Origin: G963668435 sp963668435
GTDB lineage: Bacteria > Latescibacterota > Latescibacteria > Latescibacterales > Latescibacteraceae
DNA: 26,136 nucleotides
Reading direction: 5' to 3'
NCBI GenBank assembly: GCA_963668435.2
Contig: CAXXSC010000009.1
Location: 1-26,136 of the forward strand
Of the stretch, positions 6,259 through 12,562 are shown piece by piece. Each line of letters begins with the position of its first letter. Position 1 is the first letter of the stretch. The notes beneath the pieces are model-generated. The model was not told where the DNA came from and did no database searches. It worked only from the letters and a program-made list of their open reading frames with translations. The translations under genes were made by a program, and so were the position numbers.

Positions 6259-7734
6259 TCAGACCAGTGTCACCTCTATCTCCTCCGCCGCCGCCTCACG
6301 GTACGCCTCCTCGATAATCGTACGGTAATGGTCATCGATCCAGCTCAACGAATCCGGCGGCGCCTCGATAGTGACAGCCCCGCTTTCTGCCTCGCGTAGA
6401 GTCAACGGCTCGATAAAGGCACGGTAGGAATGCTCGTTCACCCGTCCCTGCAGAAATTCCAGGACTTTTGTCCAGGTCGCGAGATCGCTGCTTCCCGGCG
6501 CGGAACCTGTCTCCTCCTCCGGCTTTTCCATGGTGCGGTCAAGGGCTGCCTGTTTCTCCTCGACAACCTCTTTCTCGCCCGACACAGTCCTGAGCTCGTC
6601 AATGAAATCTTTCATGGCGAGATGCATGGTGTGCTTAATAAGCGAGAAACTCTCCGGACGTGTCCGCGAGTTCATGAATGTCCAACGAACCGCATACCGG
6701 ATATCGTCAGGCTGGAAACCGGATTGAATGAGTTCGAAATAATCGATGATCGACTTACGGTACTTTTCACGGGAAACGACACTGTAACCAATGGAATCGT
6801 AAAACTCGTCGACAATGCCCACTGCTCCCTTGAGTTGTATATCGTTCATGTATTTAGATATGTTTTTAGGGAGTGCGCCGCCGCTCTCAAGCAATGCGTA
6901 AATGCTTGTTCCTAAAAAGTATAGAGATTGTATGGCAGATTCTTGACCTCCAGATATTCCCTTGCGACCCTCAAAATTCCGCATGTCCTGCTGATATATT
7001 CTGCCAGAAGCAGAATTTTGAGCCTGACGTTTCGTATCCTGCGAAAAGTGAGACTCGGAATCTTGTGCCCCGGTATTTTGGGTGTCAGAAACTGACATGC
7101 CGCCATCGGCAGTCAAATAACTGACACTCTCAATTTCAGAGGGCAAAAGAACACGATACACTGTCGCCCTGTGGTAGTCGCTCATCTCTTTCACAATGCA
7201 GCCGAATGTTTCGAGCTCCTTGATGGCCTTGCGGATGGTCTGCAGTGAAAGATTGCATGATTTCGACAGTTTCGGAAGGCTCTCAGACGCCCAGTTCCTA
7301 TTCCAGCCATAGGACTGGCGATATAGCCTCAGATAGACACACTGGGCCGAGGGTGACAGGCGCGGGAAAAGAATATCCGAAACGGCATTGTCGAGCTTAC
7401 AGAAATTGGAATGTATGTTTATTGAATCAGAAAGCCCCTGAGACGGTTTTGATGCTTTAGGCGTGGTCCGGGCCGGACGAGGCGCTATTTTTGGCTCTGG
7501 GGGCCTTATTTCGGCTTTTTCAGGCGTATCAGGAGGTTTCTCGCTGACCTTTTCCGGCGGTTCGGGCATAATGGTGCCGTTTGAGCCGCTTTTCTCGCTC
7601 AAAACCTCTTCCGGTTCGGGATCGGTTTCGGCGACGGAAGATGCCGGAGGAACATCCCAGGGCCTGAGAGCTTTTCGTTTATTTAAAACGTTCGGTTTCC
7701 TTCGAGCGATATTTGAATCGAAATTATCGGCCAT
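6259..7734 (-). CDS. Replication-initiator-like protein (winged helix + DnaA domain I-like)
   Basis: 491 aa from ATG 7734, chosen because GAGG lies 6 bases upstream; a GTG at 7746 lacks such a site. Residues 1-105 are a Pro/Glu-rich linker. Residues about 115-205 form a winged helix-turn-helix (SAQCVYLRLYRQSYGW, then LPKLSKSCNLSLQTIRKAIKELETFGCI) like those of plasmid and phage replication organisers. A helical middle region follows. The last ~77 residues (TWTKVLEFLQGRVNEHSYRAF onward, to EEIEVTLV) have the pattern of DnaA N-terminal domain I, which in DnaA binds the DnaB helicase and self-associates. There is no AAA+ ATPase. The combination suggests a DNA-binding initiator that recruits helicase. 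A MerR-ParA gene and an origin-like region lie just upstream. A regulator role cannot be excluded. Confidence 0.75.
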   Translation of the reverse strand: MADNFDSNIARRKPNVLNKRKALRPWDVPPASSVAETDPEPEEVLSEKSGSNGTIMPEPPEKVSEKPPDTPEKAEIRPPEPKIAPRPARTTPKASKPSQGLSDSINIHSNFCKLDNAVSDILFPRLSPSAQCVYLRLYRQSYGWNRNWASESLPKLSKSCNLSLQTIRKAIKELETFGCIVKEMSDYHRATVYRVLLPSEIESVSYLTADGGMSVSDTQNTGAQDSESHFSQDTKRQAQNSASGRIYQQDMRNFEGRKGISGGQESAIQSLYFLGTSIYALLESGGALPKNISKYMNDIQLKGAVGIVDEFYDSIGYSVVSREKYRKSIIDYFELIQSGFQPDDIRYAVRWTFMNSRTRPESFSLIKHTMHLAMKDFIDELRTVSGEKEVVEEKQAALDRTMEKPEEETGSAPGSSDLATWTKVLEFLQGRVNEHSYRAFIEPLTLREAESGAVTIEAPPDSLSWIDDHYRTIIEEAYREAAAEEIEVTLV

Positions 7735-7984
7735 GGAAATCCTCACAGGTTATCAAAACTAGTCTAATATAGAGAGGTCGCTATTGTACAATGGTACAAA
7801 ATACCAGACCTTAATAACAATGGTATATATAGACAGACAGAATGTAATATGTAACATAACATCATAGCAATAATAACCATGATATATAATAACACGCATT
7901 ATGTGCTATGATAATATATAATATGGCGTAATAGGTACTGGCATATTATACTATGTCAGTATCTGACAGTCTATATATTGTTGG
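7735..7984. other. AT-rich spacer with inverted repeats (possible partition site)
   Basis: This 250-base spacer between ParA and the initiator is strikingly AT-rich compared with its neighbours. It contains TTGTAC-AATG-GTACAA (7784-7799), ATACCA (7801-7806) facing TGGTAT (7821-7826), and several TATATAAT runs. Such DNA could be an operator, a promoter for the initiator gene or a centromere for ParA. No gene fits. Confidence 0.45.
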
Positions 7985-8941
7985 TCACAATTTAAACACT
8001 TCGTTCACGAGCTTGTTGATGTCGCTTGCCGCTCTCGAATTTGGTGCGTACTCGAAAATCGATTTTCCCTGCGCGGTCGCATCCGACAGGGTGGTGTTCT
8101 GACGTATCAGCGTATTGCAGAGATAGTCCTCGTAATTTTTAATGAGGGCGTCGCGGCTGCGTGTGCTGATATTCATGCTCTCGTTATACCTGTTGATGAA
8201 AATATGGATGTTGTCGAGCACGAACTCGAACTCGTCCTCGATGTCGCGGAGGGTCTCGAACAAAATCTTGAGACCGTCGTACGAAAGAAAATCGGCGAGC
8301 ACCGGAACCAGGAGATCGTCAACCGCAAGGATGGCGTTCAGGTTCAGAAGGCCGATATTCGGAGGCGCGTCGAGAACAATGACATCGTAATTCTCCTCGA
8401 CATCCTGGAACGCCCGCCGGAGCTTGAACTCGCGTGCGTGAAGGCTGGTCAGCGAGAGCTCGACAGGGGAGAGGCCAAGGTTGGCCGGAATGATATCGAG
8501 TGTTGTTAGGCTGGAGGAGGTTATTACACTCTGGATTGGGTCCTTGTTGATTATTACATCGAAGAGTGTTTTTGAATACTCCTCCGGGTTCCTGCCCAGG
8601 CATTTCGTAAGGTGCCCCTGAGGATCGAGATCGATCATTAGCACCTTGAAACCGTGTTGCGCCAGGCGGTAGCCGTAGTTGGCGCTGATAACACTTTTGC
8701 CGGTGCCGCCCTTGAAATTCAGGAAGAGCTGCTTGCGGCGTCTCGTCATCGGCGTCTGAAGGTTCATCTTGATGCGAATATCACGGATATCGTCGGTCGT
8801 ATAAAAACGGTACATGGTTTTGCCGCGTTTCATACGACGGGCTTTCGCGATCTTGCCTTCCTTCTCCCACTTGTAAATGACAGCTTTGGAGACGCCGAGA
8901 AGTGACGCGAATTCACCGATCGTAAAAAGACCGTCTTTCAT
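7985..8941 (-). CDS. ParA-family partition ATPase with N-terminal MerR-type HTH
   Basis: 318 aa. Residues 5-55 match a MerR-type HTH (TIGEFASLLGVSKAVIYKWEKEGK, then RFYTTDDIRDI). Residues 70-318 are a ParA/Soj ATPase: deviant Walker A KGGTGKS at 77-83, A' motif MIDLDPQGHLT at 102-112, and Walker B VIVLDAPPN at 187-195. ParA ATPases segregate plasmids or chromosomes by moving DNA-bound ParB along the nucleoid; the N-terminal HTH in type Ia ParA proteins represses its own operon. GGGGA precedes the ATG by 5 bases. The initiator-like gene follows on the same strand. No ParB-like gene is visible in the window, so the adaptor is missing, unrelated or elsewhere. Confidence 0.9.
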   Translation of the reverse strand: MKDGLFTIGEFASLLGVSKAVIYKWEKEGKIAKARRMKRGKTMYRFYTTDDIRDIRIKMNLQTPMTRRRKQLFLNFKGGTGKSVISANYGYRLAQHGFKVLMIDLDPQGHLTKCLGRNPEEYSKTLFDVIINKDPIQSVITSSSLTTLDIIPANLGLSPVELSLTSLHAREFKLRRAFQDVEENYDVIVLDAPPNIGLLNLNAILAVDDLLVPVLADFLSYDGLKILFETLRDIEDEFEFVLDNIHIFINRYNESMNISTRSRDALIKNYEDYLCNTLIRQNTTLSDATAQGKSIFEYAPNSRAASDINKLVNEVFKL

Positions 8942-9462
8942 CGTGTTCCCCGGTTGTAAAGATGTTTATAGAATATGATCATTGTATTTCAAATATTGTC
9001 TGTTGGGTTCTTGTTCGCCAAAGCCTGCCTTGATCAGGCAGAAAATATTTTGCCTGTCGATACCCCTCGGTCTGTCGAGGGCAAGTGTGATAGACTTACG
9101 CTTTTTACAAAAAGCTGTCAATGCTTTATACAGGGATAAAGTATAAACAAACACTGTGAACACGTCTGATATGCCCATGTCATATGCCTGTAAAGGGCTT
9201 ATACACAGTAACTGTGATCGGCGCTAAGAATAAGGTACACAATAAGCTCAGCAACACAGATAAAGTATGATCACAACATAGATGACGGTGTTGAATAAGG
9301 TCTGTACAGTGTATATAGTATAGTTACACCCGTATTACATCACTTGAACCATATTATATGGGTGTTAGCATGTTCTGTCAAGGAAAAAAATTACTGAGGG
9401 TAGTGTTGTAGCAGGGATTGCTATGAGATGAGCGCCGAAACTATAGATTAATTATGCTCATA
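8942..9462. other. Candidate replication origin / control region
   Basis: A 520-base spacer without a credible gene. It contains a perfect DnaA box TTATACACA (9199-9207), the inverted repeat TTTATAC/GTATAAA (9125-9131 and 9141-9147), the direct repeat GATAAAGTAT (9135-9144 and 9259-9268), a CCCTCG/CGAGGG hairpin near 9065-9082, and ACACCC facing GGGTGT (9326-9331 and 9360-9365). It is richer in A+T than the flanking genes. It lies beside MerR-ParA and an initiator-like gene, the usual place for a plasmid origin. Only one strong DnaA box is seen, so origin function is inference. Confidence 0.45.
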
Positions 9463-10068
9463 TCATAGACGTTCCCGTCGTTCAACCACACGTCCGATGA
9501 AACTTACTTCTTCCGCCGACAAAACAAGCGGCTCATAGCGTTCGTTTTCAGGCTGCAGCAGTATGCGGTCCTCCGGGAGGAAGATCACGCGTTTCAATGT
9601 GCGCTCGTCCCCGTTGACTGAAACCGCGGCTATTGAGCGGTTGTCGACAGATGTGCCGGGGGATACCACCACAATGTCGCCGGAGTTGATGCGCGGGCTC
9701 ATGCTGTCGCCGTCCACAATAAGGGCGAATGCGTTCGGGTCGGAGACCTCGCCGCGATCGATATAGTCTGCGGCGAAACCTGCCGGATAACTGCCGTCCT
9801 CCCAGCACACGGGATCACCGCCGGGAATTCGGGACAGGAGCGGTATACGGTCCGGCCTCAGCGGGCTGCCGGAAAGCAGGTAGTCCGCGGTTGTTGAAAG
9901 CGCCCGTGAAAGCTTGATGAGCGCCTGGGCATTCGGCACCTTGATGCCGCGCATGTAGTTGCGTATCGCGACCTGGGTCAGCCCGGTCATTCGGGACAGC
10001 TCGGCGGCGTTAGCGACACCGCGGCGGGCCATAATATGGCGAAGCCTGTCTTTGAGATCCATATCCAT
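9463..10068 (-). CDS. XRE-family repressor with S24 (LexA/CI-like) peptidase domain
   Basis: 201 aa. Residues 6-66 are an XRE helix-turn-helix (AELSRMTGLTQVAIRNYMRG). Residues about 75-200 are an S24 peptidase-like domain with the catalytic Ser122 in GDSMSP and Lys159 in ERTLKR. Members act as SOS or phage-type repressors that cut themselves when RecA filaments form, normally between Ala and Gly. Here the matching stretch reads RIPGGDP, with Gly-Gly at 83-84, so cleavage may be altered or may use the AG at 96-97 (PAGFAAD). Two in-frame ATGs (10068 and 10062) are possible; neither has a strong ribosome site. Its place next to the origin-like region suggests control of replication or of an integrated element. 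Confidence 0.85.
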   Translation of the reverse strand: MDMDLKDRLRHIMARRGVANAAELSRMTGLTQVAIRNYMRGIKVPNAQALIKLSRALSTTADYLLSGSPLRPDRIPLLSRIPGGDPVCWEDGSYPAGFAADYIDRGEVSDPNAFALIVDGDSMSPRINSGDIVVVSPGTSVDNRSIAAVSVNGDERTLKRVIFLPEDRILLQPENERYEPLVLSAEEVSFIGRVVERRERL

Positions 10069-10322
10069 AATACGATTACCATGTTGAAAAATGAATATTC
10101 TGGGAATGAGAAAAGTCTTTCAGGAAGATCTATTGTAAAAGAAAAACTTCATGCAAATCAGTGAAACGGCGCGGCAGGGTGGAGGCGTTCTGAAAAAACG
10201 CGTATCGAAAACATGAAGCAACTGCCACGTAGTAAAACAGGGGAATACTTTCGAATAAAAGTCCGCGGCCGTTTGCCATTTCCGCAATGTTCCGGAAAGC
10301 GCGCCTCCGCCGTGAAAGGATA

Positions 10323-10754
10323 TCAGCTGAAACCGAATTTCCTTAGACGTTCCTTGCGCGTGCGAGCGTCCTCCTCGGCTGCCTTGCGGCGTTCCTCCAT
10401 GATACGTTCCTGCTCTGCGCGCCAGGCGGCCTCTTCGGCCATGATGCGCTGTTTTTCCGCCTCGTCGGCCTCCTTTTCCTGCTTGATACGTTCGAGACGG
10501 ACCTCGGGAAGTTCTATATTTTTGAGCTCGCAGAGAGACTTGAAATCATTTGTGGAAATATGCATGCGTTCGGCAGCCTCTTCACAGGTGGTCATCATTG
10601 AGGCAAGCGCCATGGCGTTGAAATAAATGCGCTGCTCAGTGATCTCACGTCTGAGATTCACCCGGGCGTTAACCATGAAAAGAAGCATGACGCCGAGTGT
10701 GAACAGGTCGAGTGCAAGCACCCAGAAAAGGATTTGCGAAAAGAGAGCTGCCAT
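10323..10754 (-). CDS. Membrane-anchored coiled-coil protein of unknown function
   Basis: 143 aa from ATG 10754, chosen because GAGG lies 8 bases upstream; an upstream TTG at 10775 is less likely. Residues 5-28 form one transmembrane helix. Residues 55-82 (TTCEEAAERMHISTNDFKSLCE) look like a short HTH or helical hairpin. Residues 84-140 are a highly charged Glu/Lys/Arg coiled coil with an EERRKAAEEDARTRKERLRK pattern. I do not recognise the family. A good promoter with a palindromic operator-like sequence lies directly upstream, so expression is probably regulated. A role in anchoring or positioning the neighbouring replication system is only a guess. Confidence 0.65.
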   Translation of the reverse strand: MAALFSQILFWVLALDLFTLGVMLLFMVNARVNLRREITEQRIYFNAMALASMMTTCEEAAERMHISTNDFKSLCELKNIELPEVRLERIKQEKEADEAEKQRIMAEEAAWRAEQERIMEERRKAAEEDARTRKERLRKFGFS

Positions 10755-10788
10755 AAGTAAAACCTCACGCTCCAAAAGTTATGATGGC

Positions 10789-10836
10789 AATATAATACAT
10801 AACGAACGTTATGCAAGTTTTTTTTTAAGCATAACG
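10789..10836 (-). promoter_or_regulatory. Promoter with overlapping palindromic operator
   Basis: On the minus strand TTGCAT (complement of 10811-10816), a 16-base spacer, and TATATT (10789-10794) form a sigma-70-type promoter for the gene starting at 10754. The perfect palindrome CATAACGAACGTTATG (10798-10813) overlaps the -35 box and spacer. A second half-site, CATAACG, lies at 10830-10836, 32 bases (about three helical turns) away. This is the layout expected for a repressor site. Confidence 0.6.
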
Positions 10837-10898
10837 AAATTTTATCTCTTGTGCAGGGAAAAATATCAGAATAGAACACATATTAATGAGGAAAGAGA

Positions 10899-10955
10899 GA
10901 AGAATAGAACACGGATTTCGTGGATTCTGCGGAGAGACACAGATTACATAGGATT
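10899..10955. repeat. Small repeat module IX, copy 1
   Basis: GAAGAATAGAACACGGATTT followed by CGTGGAT and a purine-rich stretch (GGAGAGACACAGATTA). A second copy lies at 11706-11756. Each contains a CACGGATTYCGTG hairpin. No gene. Confidence 0.55.
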
Positions 10956-11008
10956 AAGGGGGGAAGATGAGGAAAAAGACAGACAGGCTTTTAGGTGACC
11001 CCACAATC

Positions 11009-11082
11009 CAGCGTTGTCGACGCAGCGACAACAGCGGTTCTATCTGCACCACTACATCAGACCAAAAAGTGCCCTCGGCACC
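11009..11082 (+). repeat. Short hairpin I/II element abutting a stop codon
   Basis: Hairpin I GTTGTCG, loop ACGCAG, CGACAAC between CAGCG and AGCGG, then ATCTGCAC, TCAGA, AAAAAG and hairpin II GTGCC-CTC-GGCAC (11069-11081). Hairpin II ends 2 bases from the stop codon of the minus-strand gene at 11084, where it forms a terminator with a T-run (GTGCCGAGGGCACTTTTT). Confidence 0.8.
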
Positions 11083-11083
11083 T

Positions 11084-11563
11084 TTAGTCCATGGTGTATT
11101 TGAAACTGAGTGAGGGGAGCGGGAAAATGTAGTCCGCGACTGTTGAGGGACGGTCCGGGTTTTCGCTCAGTGGACGGAACGAGAACGCCGGGATGAGCTC
11201 CGGGCTTATGTGCTGACGGTTTGCGATTTTGAAGTCACCGCCGATCGGCACTGAAAGAAGCGTATCGCCGTCGAGACGGTGGTTTCTGATATGGCGTATG
11301 ATGCCGACACCGGCGTAGGGACGGTTTTCGTTCTCGGTGAAATAGCGGACAGCGGAGAGGGAGACACAGACAGCGTGGATCATGTAGCCGCTCTGGAGAC
11401 GGATGCCCGTGTCGTTCTCGAGCCGCTCGAGGTAGACACCCATGATCTGTTTGCCGGCGAGCGATATGCCGATGCGGATCTGCGCCTCCTCGGCACAGGC
11501 CCCGCCCGTTTTGAGTAGAAACGCGGCGCAGAGAATGAACATTACGGGCGCGATTTTTTTCAC
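11084..11563 (-). CDS. Small exported protein, possibly a short beta-barrel
   Basis: 159 aa from a GTG start at 11563, supported by GGAG 6 bases upstream. Residues 1-24 are a signal peptide ending ACA, a signal peptidase I site. The mature part alternates polar and hydrophobic residues (RIGISLAGKQIMGVYLERL, then YAGVGIIRH), consistent with beta strands of a small outer-membrane or periplasmic protein. No family recognised and no catalytic motif seen. A weak promoter (TTCATA, 17 bases, TATATT) lies upstream near 11586-11614. Its stop codon sits against a repeat-derived terminator. Confidence 0.65.
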   Translation of the reverse strand: MKKIAPVMFILCAAFLLKTGGACAEEAQIRIGISLAGKQIMGVYLERLENDTGIRLQSGYMIHAVCVSLSAVRYFTENENRPYAGVGIIRHIRNHRLDGDTLLSVPIGGDFKIANRQHISPELIPAFSFRPLSENPDRPSTVADYIFPLPSLSFKYTMD

Positions 11564-12486
11564 GGCTTACTCCATGATGCTGCATCAATATACGAAGCTG
11601 TCCTTGACCTATGAACAGTATAGGCAGATTTTGCGGGAAAGAAAAGGAAAAAGAAAGAATACAGAATACAGAATACAGAAGTCAGGATTCAGAATACAGA
11701 AGGAAAGAAGAATAGAACACGGATTCCGTGGATGAAACGGAGTGACACGGATTAAAAAAATAAATAGCCACGAAAAGGCACAAAAAACACAGGGGTAAGA
11801 CAAAGATGTACCGCAGAGAAAAGAGAGTTCAAGGATTAAGGGTATCTCTAATAATTCGCTTTTTAGACATGAGTGATATATTTCAGTGATCTGACAAGGC
11901 GATGGAAGTAAAAGCTTATCAATAAGATAAGTTGAACTTCCAAGAACACGGTCAGGTGCTGAAAGATACGCTCACCGGCAAAAATGGTATTAATAGAGGT
12001 GCCCTTAAAGATTAAGGATCAAGGGAAAAGATGAGGGGCAAAGGCACAGAGGCGCGGAGAGAGAAAAAGACTGTCTAAAGCGCGGAGACGTAAAGACGCG
12101 GAGAAAAGACTAAATGAACTACCCCGCAGCAAGCTTCGGGGTATCAACTATCAGCCCCATAACCCAACCCCTTGCGCTTTCGCGGCTATACGTGTCCCCC
12201 CGTGCAAGGGGAGGCAAAACATCAAAATCGGCAGATTTCTTGCCCCCTATGGGGGAAAGATGTAGCGAAGCTACAGAAAGGGGGCCGAAAAACTTGATTA
12301 CACCGACTCAAGGTTCGAAGAATTCTTTTGATTAAATGATAAAAGAATGAACTCACCTCCACTCATATAAGCCATTGATAAAACAGAATGATGTGGGCGT
12401 TTCCCCCTCTCTGGGCCAGCGGACCCTTTTGGGAAAAACAAGAGAGGGGCCAGGGGGTGAGTTAATCCAAAGTGCCCGTTGGCACC
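11564..12486. other. Gene-free spacer with purine-rich and repeat DNA
   Basis: I see no gene here. 11640-11760 is purine-rich with repeats of CAGAATACAGAA and a second module IX copy (11706-11756). 12030-12110 is built of GCGGAGA and AAGAC words. 12117-12300 includes CCCCGCAGCAAGCTTCGGGG and a GAA-triloop repeat (12240-12292). 12328-12466 is module VII. The 11870-11995 part matches nothing else in the window. Confidence 0.55.
12328..12466. repeat. ~140-bp repeat module VII, copy 1
   Basis: Begins with GATTAAATGATAAAAG, then GAACTCACC, CATATAAGC, and a hairpin in which CCCCTCTCT pairs with AGAGAGGGG around GGACCCTTTTGGG. The copy at 18936-19097 has the same order. Both end GGGGTGAGTT. Confidence 0.7.
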
Positions 12487-12560
12487 CAGCGTTGTCGTCG
12501 TAGCGACAACAGCGGCTCATTCTGCACATCCACCTCAGACTATAAAGTGCCCTCGGCACC
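12487..12560 (+). repeat. Short hairpin I/II element abutting the kinase stop codon
   Basis: Hairpin I GTTGTCG, loop TCGTAG, CGACAAC, then TCTGCAC and hairpin II GTGCC-CTC-GGCAC (12547-12559), which ends 3 bases from the stop codon at 12563-12565. On the minus strand hairpin II followed by TTTATA should terminate the kinase transcript. Confidence 0.8.
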
Positions 12561-12562
12561 TG

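Noticed and set aside
8966..9178. 70-codon minus-strand frame in the candidate origin
   Set aside because: It overlaps the inverted repeats, has no ribosome site and no family resemblance.
10213..10998. Plus-strand frames at 10213-10626 and 10627-10998
   Set aside because: They are antisense to the coiled-coil gene and its promoter and lack ribosome sites.
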